Assembly: GCA_963715675.1 (NCBI GenBank)
Contig: OY970265.1
Location: forward strand, 2,232,001 to 2,296,000
DNA from: DASVWZ01 sp963715675
GTDB taxonomy: Bacteria > Acidobacteriota > Terriglobia > Terriglobales > Acidobacteriaceae
Direction: 5' to 3'
DNA length: 64,000 nucleotides
Each line of letters begins with the position of its first letter. Position 1 is the stretch's first letter. The notes beneath the pieces are model-generated. The model had not been told where the DNA came from and searched no databases. It was given only the letters and a program-made list of their open reading frames with translations. Of the stretch, positions 25,530 to 32,805 are shown in pieces. The position numbers were made by a program, and so were the translations under genes.

Positions 25530-26921
25530 ATGTACTTCGAACAGTTTTACCTGGGCTGTTTGGCCCACGCTTCCTATATGCTGGCCTCCGATGGCGAGGC
25601 TGTTGTTGTCGATCCCCAGCGTGACGTCGACATTTACCTGAAGGCCGCGGAAGAGCATGGAGTCCAGATCCGCCACATCTTTGAAACCCACCTGCACGCC
25701 GACTTCGTCTCTGGACACAAGGAATTAGCCGCGCGTACCGGCGCCAAAATCTACATCGGCCCCAGCAGCCGGGCCACGGTGCCGCATGTCGAGGTGCGCG
25801 ACGGCTTCGAACTGCGAGTGGGGAGGGTCAAGATGAAGGTGCTGGAAACGCCCGGGCATACCATCGAGAGCATTTCTCTTCTGGTAACGGATGAGGAGAA
25901 ATCGCCCGAACCGGTGGCAGTTCTGACCGGCGACACGTTGTTCGTTGGGGATGTGGGCCGGCCCGATTTGCCAAAGTCGCACAGCCCGCAGGTTTTGGCA
26001 GGATTGTTATATGACAGCCTGCATGGCAAACTGCTCACCCTGGCCGACGAAGTCGTCGTCTATCCGGGGCACGGTGCTGGTTCGCTGTGCGGAAAAAATC
26101 TGGGCTCGGCGCGTTCCACGACCATTCGCACCGAGCGACTCACCAATTACGCGTTGCAGATCAAGAGCAAGGAAGAGTTCATCCAGCAGTTGACCACCCA
26201 CCTGCCGCCGCGTCCCGAGTACTTTCCTCAGGATGCGCAAATCAATCGCGAAGGTGCGCCAGCCCTGTCCGAATTGCCCGAGCTGGCGCCGATTTCGGCA
26301 AGCGAGCTGAAGTCTTTACTGGATCAGGGAGTCTTGGTCGTGGACGTCCGTTCGGGCGACCAATTTGCCTCCGGGCACGTCCCCGGCTCGATCAGCATCC
26401 CGCTCGTGGGAGAGTTCGCTTCGTGGGCGGGGATCGTGCTGGGATTATCTTCCCGGCCCGTCCTGATCGCGGAATCACAGGAGCAATTGGCGGAAGCGCG
26501 GACCCGGATGGCTCGCGTGGGAATCGATGACCTCCGCGGATACCTGCAAGGCGGCGTCGAGACATGGACCGGAGCGAGTTTCGCCTTGGCGAAATTGCCA
26601 GTTGTGAACGTGCACATGCTCAGCCGGCGCTTGCAGGGCCAACCGTCCCACGTGCTTGATGTACGCCGCAAGCCTGAGTGGGATGCCGGTCATATCGAAG
26701 GCGCGGTATGGCGGGCTCTGGACGATTTCAACGCGGGCCTACCCGAACTGGACCGCGATGCCGAGATTGCGGTTCATTGCAAAGGTGGCTATCGCAGCCT
26801 GATTGCTTGCAGCCTGCTGCAACGTGCCGGATTTCAAAATGTGGTCAATGTGAGTGGAGGGTTCGTCGCCTGGGAGAAAGCCGGATTCCCGGTGGTAGCC
26901 GAGTCGCCGGTCGCAGTTTAA
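25530..26921 (+). CDS. Persulfide dioxygenase-like metallo-hydrolase fused to two rhodanese domains
   Basis: A 463-residue protein from ATG 25530, with AGAGG nine bases upstream; ATG 25521 would leave no spacing. The N-terminal metallo-beta-lactamase domain (1-245) has FETHLHADFVSGH (His54, His56, Asp58), TPGHTIES and GDTLFVGDVGRPDL, the ETHE1/BLH-type iron site in which the usual second-metal His is Phe. The first rhodanese domain (about 260-350) lacks a Cys (VLIAESQEQ). The second (370-455) has an active Cys near residue 417 in AVHCKGGYRS. It probably oxidises glutathione persulfide to sulfite and moves sulfane sulfur. An Rrf2 regulator lies nearby on the other strand. Confidence 0.92.
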   Translation: MYFEQFYLGCLAHASYMLASDGEAVVVDPQRDVDIYLKAAEEHGVQIRHIFETHLHADFVSGHKELAARTGAKIYIGPSSRATVPHVEVRDGFELRVGRVKMKVLETPGHTIESISLLVTDEEKSPEPVAVLTGDTLFVGDVGRPDLPKSHSPQVLAGLLYDSLHGKLLTLADEVVVYPGHGAGSLCGKNLGSARSTTIRTERLTNYALQIKSKEEFIQQLTTHLPPRPEYFPQDAQINREGAPALSELPELAPISASELKSLLDQGVLVVDVRSGDQFASGHVPGSISIPLVGEFASWAGIVLGLSSRPVLIAESQEQLAEARTRMARVGIDDLRGYLQGGVETWTGASFALAKLPVVNVHMLSRRLQGQPSHVLDVRRKPEWDAGHIEGAVWRALDDFNAGLPELDRDAEIAVHCKGGYRSLIACSLLQRAGFQNVVNVSGGFVAWEKAGFPVVAESPVAV

Positions 26922-27493
26922 GCGTCCAAGCGCTACGGCCAGGTTGCGGCGGGCTTCCGCCCCCGATTCACGCCTGGCGGGTTGGCAGCGCTGCTGCGCA
27001 TCCAGGCCGGACGCGGCCATCGCAAGCTCTAACCCCGGCGGGATGGGAACCCATCCCGCCCGTTTCCCCTTACTTTTCGATCATCCAACGCAGCTTCCGC
27101 TCCCCCTCAGCGGCGCGGTTGACCGGCTGCCGCCGCCCTTGCCGGACACCGGGATATCTGTCCGAAACGCCCGTCCACACCTGGCTCCGGAGCAATGGAT
27201 ATGCGCCTGGGAACTTCCGGGCACCCCTGAAGCCCGGCGGGATTCCCGGTAAACGCTCACAGGGGCATGTGATCCCCGACACAGAACCGATGTTCAGTCT
27301 CTGCCAGCATATGGGCTGGCTGCTGCGGACCGGGCTTTTTCCGGTCACAGCCTGCCTCTTGGCGGGTAACGCTTGGCAGTGGACTTGCCCCGCGAATGGG
27401 CTCAAAATAGGTTTATACGTGGGGTCCTGAAAACGCCGGGTGCGCCGATCGGTCGGGTCGTAAACGAAATCATATCAAAGGAAGGAGACGTCC
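26922..27493. other. 572-base gap between persulfide dioxygenase and gltA
   Basis: No convincing gene was found: the open frames here have Arg/Pro-rich translations without good start sites. It contains the hairpin listed at 27037-27060. A weak promoter-like pair TTGCCC (27385-27390) and TAGGTT (27408-27413), 17 bases apart, lies about 80 bases before gltA. The strong ribosome-binding site of gltA (AAGGAAGGAG) closes the gap. Confidence 0.4.
27037..27060 (+). terminator. Perfect GC-rich hairpin, probable terminator
   Basis: GGCGGGATGGG (27037-27047), loop AA, then CCCATCCCGCC (27050-27060) form a perfect 11-bp stem. This is followed by CGTTTCCCCTTACTTTT. It lies about 115 bases after the persulfide dioxygenase stop. 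The downstream T-run is interrupted, so the call is moderate. Confidence 0.4.
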
Positions 27494-28798
27494 ATGGCAA
27501 ACGAAGTCCTGAGTATCCTGGACAAGCGTACCAACGCTAGTTACGATGTCCCACTTTTCAAAGGGACTATTCGTACGGCGGATTTGAAGAAGATCAAAAC
27601 CGGCCCCGAGGATTTCGGGGTCATGGGCTATGATCCCGCGTTCTTGAACACGGCGTCATGCCAGAGCGCAATCACATTCATCGATGGCGACAAGGGGATC
27701 CTGTGGTATCGCGGCTATCCCATCGAACAACTGGCGGAGAAGTGCAGCTTCCTCGAAGTGGCTTACCTCGTCCTGTTTGGCGAACTGCCCACTGCCGAGC
27801 AATTGAAAAGCTTTGTCACCAACATCACCTACCACACCATGATCCACGAAACCTCCAAGAAGTTTCTTGAGGGGTTCCGGTATAACGCACATCCCATGGG
27901 CATGTTCATCAGCACGGTTTCGGCGCTTTCGACCGTGTACCCCGAAAGTCGGAATGTGCATGACCCGGAAAACCGCAGGCTGCAAATCTATCGCCTGATC
28001 GGCAAGGTGCCGACCATCGCCGCTAACATTTACCGTCATAGCGTCGGCTTCCCGTATGTCTATCCCGACAATGACCTCAGCTATGCCGAGAACTTCATGA
28101 GCATGCTGTGGAAGATGGCGGAGCCCAAATACCAGCCCAATCCGGTCATCGCCCGGGCGCTGGACATTCTGTTCATCCTGCACGCCGATCACGAGCAGAA
28201 CTGTAGCGCCAACGTGATGCGGGCGGTGGGCAGCTCGCAAGCCGATCCTTTTGTTTCCGTCGCCGCCGCCGCGGCAGCACTCTCCGGCCCGCTGCATGGG
28301 GGCGCCAATGAGGAGGTGCTGAAAATGCTCGACGACATCGGCACCAAGGATCGCATCCCAGCCTACATTGAACGGGTCAAGACGGGGAAAGGGAAGCTGA
28401 TGGGATTCGGCCATCGCATCTACAAGAACTACGATCCTCGCGCCCGTATCATCAAATGGGCCGCGGACCAGGTATTCCAGGTCACGGGCAGAAATCCCAA
28501 GCTGGAGATCGCTCTGGAACTGGAGCGCATCGCGTTGGAAGACGAGTACTTCATCAAGCGCAAACTCTATCCCAATGTCGATTTCTACTCGGGCATCATG
28601 TATCAGGCCATGGGCTTCAAGCCGGAGATGTTCACCGTGCTGTTTGCCATTCCTCGTACCGTGGGATGGCTCGCCCAGTGGCAGGAAATGCTGGAGGATC
28701 CGGAGCAGAAGATTACGCGTCCTCGGCAGATCTATACCGGCTCCGCGGCGCGAGATGTGGTTCCCATCGAGCAGCGGAAAGCCGAAGTCGCAGTTTGA
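27494..28798 (+). CDS. gltA: Citrate synthase
   Basis: Condenses oxaloacetate and acetyl-CoA to citrate at the entry of the TCA cycle. The 434 residues fit the long Gram-negative (type II) form. Motifs are IDGDKGILWYRGYPIEQLAE, LHADHEQNCSANVMRAVGSSQADPFVSVAAAAAALSGPLHGGANEEVLKML with a catalytic His, MGFGHRIYKNYDPRA with the second His, and a catalytic Asp in the VDFYSGIMYQAMG region. AAGGAAGGAG precedes the ATG. It is transcribed alone and ends at a strong terminator. Confidence 0.97.
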   Translation: MANEVLSILDKRTNASYDVPLFKGTIRTADLKKIKTGPEDFGVMGYDPAFLNTASCQSAITFIDGDKGILWYRGYPIEQLAEKCSFLEVAYLVLFGELPTAEQLKSFVTNITYHTMIHETSKKFLEGFRYNAHPMGMFISTVSALSTVYPESRNVHDPENRRLQIYRLIGKVPTIAANIYRHSVGFPYVYPDNDLSYAENFMSMLWKMAEPKYQPNPVIARALDILFILHADHEQNCSANVMRAVGSSQADPFVSVAAAAAALSGPLHGGANEEVLKMLDDIGTKDRIPAYIERVKTGKGKLMGFGHRIYKNYDPRARIIKWAADQVFQVTGRNPKLEIALELERIALEDEYFIKRKLYPNVDFYSGIMYQAMGFKPEMFTVLFAIPRTVGWLAQWQEMLEDPEQKITRPRQIYTGSAARDVVPIEQRKAEVAV

Positions 28799-28821
28799 GC
28801 GGGAGCATTTCAGGCACAGGG

Positions 28822-28853
28822 AACCCCTCCGCGAGGGGCGGAGGGGTTTTCTT
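28822..28853 (+). terminator. Rho-independent terminator of gltA
   Basis: AACCCCTCCGC (28822-28832) and GCGGAGGGGTT (28838-28848) form a perfect 11-bp stem with a 5-base loop. The T-rich TTTTCTT follows at 28847-28853. It starts 24 bases after the gltA stop. Confidence 0.85.
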
Positions 28854-29003
28854 GCCCGCAACCGAGGCAACCCTGGCGAACCGGCTGTCCACCGGGCTTT
28901 CTCAGCCTTGGACGATACAACCGCCAGGCCAGATCATCCTCTTCTTCCGTGCTGCGAAAAGCCCTAAAACGTGCTACCATAGCCCGCCACGGGGCTTTTC
29001 GAG

Positions 29004-29567
29004 ATGTCTGTAACTACCACCTGGGCGGGCTCAGTCTCGGGCGCAGGAGCGAGCACCGCAATTGTCGAAATCACGCGGGATGGAACTCGCATTGAGGGTC
29101 AGTTGCGCCTTTTCGAGCCATCCACCGGACAGATGCATGCCCGCCTGGTCGGGGAATGGGACGACGACAACAAGCTGTCGGCCAGACTTGAGAAGTTCAT
29201 GGGGAATTTCAACACCGAGATGACTCTGCCCGAAAGCGGCAGCCTCGACTGTGTCTTTGACCCCGATGAAAACGCGCTCCGCGGACACTGGAAAACCGAT
29301 GCTGGCACGGAAGGCGACCTTTGGTGGGTTTGTGTGGCCAATCAGCCGCCGGTGCAGGCCCTCACCCCCGTCGCGGACCTTGCCCCGGCCGAGCAAACTT
29401 CGCCACGGCGCTCCGGCCGCGTCCGGCGCTTCTTCACCAAGCCGGGTCGCGACGGCCAGGGAAAACGAAGAACGCGCTGGTTGGCGATCGTAGTGGGAGT
29501 GGGCGTGGCCGCGATTGCCGGCTATTTTCTGATGAGCTTTCTGCTGGATGCGCTGACGAATGGTTAA
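29004..29567 (+). CDS. Tail-anchored hypothetical protein
   Basis: A 187-residue protein. The soluble N-terminal 120 residues look beta-rich (STAIVEITRDGTRIEGQLRLFEPSTGQMHARLVGEWDDDNKLSARL...LRGHWKTDAGTEGDLWWVC). A basic linker (SPRRSGRVRRFFTKPGRDGQGKRRTRW) precedes one C-terminal membrane segment (LAIVVGVGVAAIAGYFLMSFLL). With no signal peptide, the soluble part should be cytoplasmic. I do not recognise the family. It lies between gltA and infC on the same strand, with its own room for a promoter. Confidence 0.75.
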   Translation: MSVTTTWAGSVSGAGASTAIVEITRDGTRIEGQLRLFEPSTGQMHARLVGEWDDDNKLSARLEKFMGNFNTEMTLPESGSLDCVFDPDENALRGHWKTDAGTEGDLWWVCVANQPPVQALTPVADLAPAEQTSPRRSGRVRRFFTKPGRDGQGKRRTRWLAIVVGVGVAAIAGYFLMSFLLDALTNG

Positions 29568-29606
29568 GTCTTGTGCTTCTCCGGCGGTCGCGAGTCACAG
29601 CTTGCC

Positions 29607-29634
29607 TTTGCCGCGCGCAGCGGCATGCTATAAT
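29607..29634 (+). promoter_or_regulatory. Promoter of the infC-rpmI-rplT unit
   Basis: A perfect TATAAT at 29629-29634 with TTTGCC 16 bases upstream (29607-29612). The predicted start of transcription would be near 29641, about 34 bases before the infC start codon, leaving room for the GGAGGA ribosome-binding site. Confidence 0.65.
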
Positions 29635-29674
29635 TCTCATCTTAGTCGCCGCAACCGGCTGACGGAGGAATCGT

Positions 29675-30301
29675 ATCGATAAACGTTTTATCCGCACGAA
29701 CGAGCGCGTTCGGGCACGCGAAATTCGCGTGATTGATGATGAAGGCCAACAGGTTGGAGTCATGCCTCCGTACGAAGCGCTCAAGATGGCCCGCGAACGC
29801 AACCTTGACCTGGTAGAGATTTCGCCGACCGCGCAGCCTCCCGTATGCCGCATCATGGATTACGGGAAGTTTCTCTATCAGCAGGAGAAGAAGGAGCGCG
29901 AGGCCAAAAAGCACCAGAAAACGATCACGGTCAAAGAGGTCAAGTTCCGCATCAATGTGGACGACCACGATTACGAGACCAAGAAGAATCATGTGCTGCG
30001 TTTTCTGGACGACGGCGACAAGGTCAAGGCGACCATCTTCTTCCGCGGTCGAGAAATGACCCGGCAGAGCCTGGGACGTCAGATTCTCGAGCGCCTGATC
30101 AAGGATATTGGCGAACGAGGCATCGTGGAATTCAGGCCGCGGCAGGAAGGCAACACCCTGCACGCCATCCTGGCCCCGAAGAAGGACGCGGGGCAAAAAG
30201 AAGCCGGGCACAAGCCGGCCGCGCAGCAGCAGAAACCAGCACCCGCGCCGCAGAAAACCGCGCCGGAGCCACCGGCCGCGACCAGCGCAAAGCAGGCGTA
30301 G
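29675..30301 (+). CDS. infC: Translation initiation factor IF-3 (ATC start)
   Basis: Binds the 30S subunit, keeps it apart from 50S and checks the start codon. From ATC 29675 it has 208 residues: IDKRFIRTNERVRAREIRVIDDEGQQVGVM..., the normal IF-3 N-terminus. GGAGGA at 29664-29669 sits five bases before this ATC. The first ordinary start (GTG 29729) would delete 18 conserved residues and has no ribosome-binding site. infC of many bacteria uses AUU or AUC, allowing IF-3 to repress itself. The last 40 residues are an Ala/Pro/Lys-rich tail. rpmI and rplT follow. Confidence 0.93.
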   Translation: MDKRFIRTNERVRAREIRVIDDEGQQVGVMPPYEALKMARERNLDLVEISPTAQPPVCRIMDYGKFLYQQEKKEREAKKHQKTITVKEVKFRINVDDHDYETKKNHVLRFLDDGDKVKATIFFRGREMTRQSLGRQILERLIKDIGERGIVEFRPRQEGNTLHAILAPKKDAGQKEAGHKPAAQQQKPAPAPQKTAPEPPAATSAKQA

Positions 30302-30394
30302 GAAGACAGTTTTTCAGCGCTCAGGCGTGCTGCCCTTCGGTGGCTCGACCGCGCTTGTGTACGGCTGAAAGCTGAGTGCTTATTTAGAGGAATT

Positions 30395-30589
30395 ATGCCG
30401 AAACTGAAAACACACAAAGGCGCCGCCAAGCGCTTCAAGAAAACCGCAACCGGAAAGGTGAAGCGCGGACATTCGCATCTGCGCCATATCCTGACTTCGA
30501 AGTCCAAGAAGCGCAAGAGCAAGCTGCGTAAGTCCGTGCTGGTAAGCGACGCCGATACGCCCAAAGTCAAGCGAATGATTCCGTACTAG
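30395..30589 (+). CDS. rpmI: Ribosomal protein bL35
   Basis: A 64-residue basic protein of the large ribosomal subunit: MPKLKTHKGAAKRFKKTATGK, RGHSHLRHILTSKSKKRKSKLRK and the terminal KRMIPY are diagnostic. AGAGGAATT precedes the ATG. It stands between infC and rplT in the classic order; the gaps of 93 and 111 bases could hold regulatory RNA, but none is recognised. Confidence 0.98.
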   Translation: MPKLKTHKGAAKRFKKTATGKVKRGHSHLRHILTSKSKKRKSKLRKSVLVSDADTPKVKRMIPY

Positions 30590-30700
30590 AGTTGTGTGGC
30601 GCGGGCATTCCTGCCCGCGCCGGCGTGTGAAGAGGTCGAACAGACTGCCTTCAGTCTCCTACCTCCAGCCGCCGTAAAACGAAATTAAAAAGGAGCCGTC

Positions 30701-31066
30701 ATGCCTCGTGTAAAACGTGGAACCAAACGCCGCGCCAAGCGCAAGAAGATATTAGACCGCGCAAGCGGTTACTTCCTGACAAAATCCAAACTGTACCGTT
30801 CCGCCAAGGAAGCGGTGGAGCGCGGGCTGAAATTCGCCTATTCCGGCCGCAAGCAGCGCAAGCGCCAGTACCGCTCGCTGTGGATCGTGCGCATCGGAGC
30901 CGCCGCCAAACTCAATGGCATGAGCTATAACCAGTTCATCCATGGCTTGAAGCTGGGCGGCATCGAACTGGATCGCAAGATCCTGGCCGATCTGGCGGTG
31001 AAGGACGCAGCCGCCTTCAAGAGCCTCGCCGAGCAGGCGAAAGGCGCGCTCGGCGGGGCCGCGTAG
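30701..31066 (+). CDS. rplT: Ribosomal protein bL20
   Basis: A 121-residue rRNA-binding protein needed early in 50S assembly. MPRVKRGTKRRAKRKKILDRASGY, the RKQRKRQYRSLWIVRIGAA block and LKLGGIELDRKILADLAVKD are typical. AAAAGGAG precedes the ATG. In E. coli L20 represses the rpmI-rplT pair; the matching RNA site cannot be confirmed here. Confidence 0.98.
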   Translation: MPRVKRGTKRRAKRKKILDRASGYFLTKSKLYRSAKEAVERGLKFAYSGRKQRKRQYRSLWIVRIGAAAKLNGMSYNQFIHGLKLGGIELDRKILADLAVKDAAAFKSLAEQAKGALGGAA

Positions 31067-31102
31067 TAGCCGTCAGCTTTCAGCACTCAGCATTCAGCCA
31101 AC

Positions 31103-31217
31103 ATTGAGGGGGAAGGGCATGACTTGAGTCATGCCAATGCGACACTTCCTTTACTATTGTCATTCCGAGCCGTTCGCAGGCGCGCGAAGCACGCCGAGAG
31201 CGAGCGAGGAATCTGCT
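31103..31217. repeat. Dispersed intergenic repeat, unit 1
   Basis: The unit begins ATTGAGGGG and continues with a perfect 9-bp inverted repeat (GGCATGACT, loop TG, AGTCATGCC at 31116-31135). It then carries TGTCATTCCGAGCCG..CGCAGG and ends GAGGAATCTGCT. Unit 2 lies 54 bases downstream with the same layout. Related phrases occur near 38876 and 45786. Confidence 0.7.
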
Positions 31218-31270
31218 GTTGGTTCGCAGCCGAATGAGAAATACCGGTGCGTTGCTTGAGCAGCTGCGGC

Positions 31271-31380
31271 ATTGAAGGGGCGTGGCTTCAGCCACGCCGC
31301 ATCGGCTCTTTATGATTTGTCATTCCGAGCCGCCCGCAGGCGGCGCGTAGCGACGCTGAGGGCGTGTCGAGGAACCTGCT
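31271..31380. repeat. Dispersed intergenic repeat, unit 2
   Basis: Begins ATTGAAGGGG, with hairpin GGCGTGGC-TTCA-GCCACGCC at 31279-31298. TGTCATTCCGAGCCG..CGCAGG follows, and it ends GAGGAACCTGCT. It has the same order of parts as unit 1 but a different hairpin sequence, so the stem has changed with pairing kept. A further fragment related to GGTCCTTCGACTC...CTCAGGATGACAG lies at 31440-31502. No gene is seen between rplT and pheS. Confidence 0.7.
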
Positions 31381-31524
31381 CTTGCCGAGAGTGATCACGA
31401 AGCAGGATGAATTCCCTGATGCGCCGGTGAACTAGCACGGGGTCCTTCGACTCCGCTTCAGCTTTGCTCATCGCAAAGCTGGCGCTCCGCTCAGGATGAC
31501 AGATTAAGTGGTGACTTCGACATT

Positions 31525-32724
31525 GTGACCTACACCGTCCCCAAATTAACGGACTATTCGACGGCGGCGCTCGACACCGCCGTGAGACAACTGCTCTCCG
31601 CCTTAGACGGCGAGGCGGCGAAGGTCACCAGCGAGGAGGAATGGAAACCGTTCCGCGATCGCTGGCTGGGCCGGAAGAACGGTATTCTCCCCCAGGTCAA
31701 TGATCTATGGCTGAAACCGGCTCCCAGGGAGGCGAAAGCAGCGGTCGGCCAGAAAGTCAACTGGCTCAAGGAACACGTCGAAGACATAGTTGAGAAAATC
31801 GTAAAAAAGAAGGTCCTCTTCGACGGATTGCCGAATTTCGAGCCGAACGCAAGCGCCGAGGTTGCGGGTGCTCTCGTCGACCTCTACGAGAAGGAGTACA
31901 AGAGGCTACAAACCGTTGGCGATTCCCTCGACCTCACCCTCCCCGGCATTCGCCGGCCCATCGGCGCCGAGCATCCCGTCATCAAGACGATGAACGAGAT
32001 CGTCTCCGTCTTTCGCAATCTTGGCTACTCCGTGCAGGAAGGCCCGATCATCGAGACCGATTACTACAACTTCGAGGCGCTGAACTTTCCGCCGGATCAT
32101 CCGGCGCGCGACACTCAGGACACACTCTTCATCGCCAACCAGGAATCCAAGCCGCTGCGCGAGCGGCTGCTGCTGCGCACGCACACTTCTCCAGTGCAGA
32201 TTCGCACCATGGAGCAGATGAAGCCGCCGATCCGTATCGTGATTCCAGGCAAAGTGCACCGCAACGATCCGCCCGATGCCAGCCATTCGCCGATGTTTCA
32301 TCAGGTCGAAGGCCTGGCAGTCGATACCAACATCACTTTCGGCGATCTGAAGGGCACACTCGATCACGCCATGAAAGCGCTGTTCGGATCGAGTGTGAAA
32401 ACTCATTTCCGGCCGTCGTTCTTCCCCTTCACCGAGCCGAGCGCGGAAATGTACGTGAGTTGCTTCATCTGCGGAGGCAGCGGCAAGCGCGGCAGTGAAC
32501 CCTGCCGTCCCTGCAAGCAGACGGGATGGATCGAGATTCTAGGCTGCGGCATGGTTGATCCGAACGTCTACAGCTTTGTGAAGGACAATGGCTACGACCC
32601 TGAGAAAGTTTCCGGATTCGCCTTCGGCATGGGCGCCGACCGCATCGCCATTCTGAAATACGGCGTCGATGACATTCAGCTGTTCTTTCAGGGCGACGTC
32701 AGATTTTTGCAGCAGTTTGGATAG
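31525..32724 (+). CDS. pheS: Phenylalanine-tRNA ligase alpha subunit
   Basis: The catalytic subunit charging tRNA-Phe. It has 399 residues from GTG 31525, slightly long for the family. The N-terminal coiled-coil region runs to about 110. Class II motifs follow: GYSVQEGPIIETDYYNFEALNFPPDHPARD, LLLRTHTSPVQIRTM, GKVHRNDPPDASHSPMFHQVEGLAVD and FAFGMGADRIAILKYGVDDIQLFFQGDVRFLQQF. A Cys-rich insert (CFICGGSGKRGSEPCRPCKQTGW) with two CxxC pairs may bind zinc; a similar segment is known in other bacterial PheS. pheT follows 81 bases downstream. Confidence 0.97.
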   Translation: MTYTVPKLTDYSTAALDTAVRQLLSALDGEAAKVTSEEEWKPFRDRWLGRKNGILPQVNDLWLKPAPREAKAAVGQKVNWLKEHVEDIVEKIVKKKVLFDGLPNFEPNASAEVAGALVDLYEKEYKRLQTVGDSLDLTLPGIRRPIGAEHPVIKTMNEIVSVFRNLGYSVQEGPIIETDYYNFEALNFPPDHPARDTQDTLFIANQESKPLRERLLLRTHTSPVQIRTMEQMKPPIRIVIPGKVHRNDPPDASHSPMFHQVEGLAVDTNITFGDLKGTLDHAMKALFGSSVKTHFRPSFFPFTEPSAEMYVSCFICGGSGKRGSEPCRPCKQTGWIEILGCGMVDPNVYSFVKDNGYDPEKVSGFAFGMGADRIAILKYGVDDIQLFFQGDVRFLQQFG

Positions 32725-32727
32725 AAG

Positions 32728-32802
32728 CTCTTAGCTGTTAGCTTTTGGCCATTAGCTAACCCGTGTTAAGCCAAGAGCTAAAGGCTAAGCGCCAAAGGCT
32801 GG
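32728..32802. repeat. Short AGCTNTTAGCY-type repeats between pheS and pheT
   Basis: The pheS-pheT gap is built of imperfect copies and inverted copies of a word like TTAGCTNTTAGC (AGCTGTTAGCTTTTGGCCA, then CCAAGAGCTAAAGGCTAAG and GCCAAAGGCT). The arms can fold on each other. It resembles the repeated GCTGAAAGCTGAGTGCT words at 30364 and 31074, a style of dispersed repeat in this genome. Confidence 0.5.
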
Positions 32803-32805
32803 ATC

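Noticed and set aside
27656..28870. 404-residue open frame antisense to gltA
   Set aside because: Runs through the gltA terminator and has no recognisable domain; the plus-strand citrate synthase is certain.
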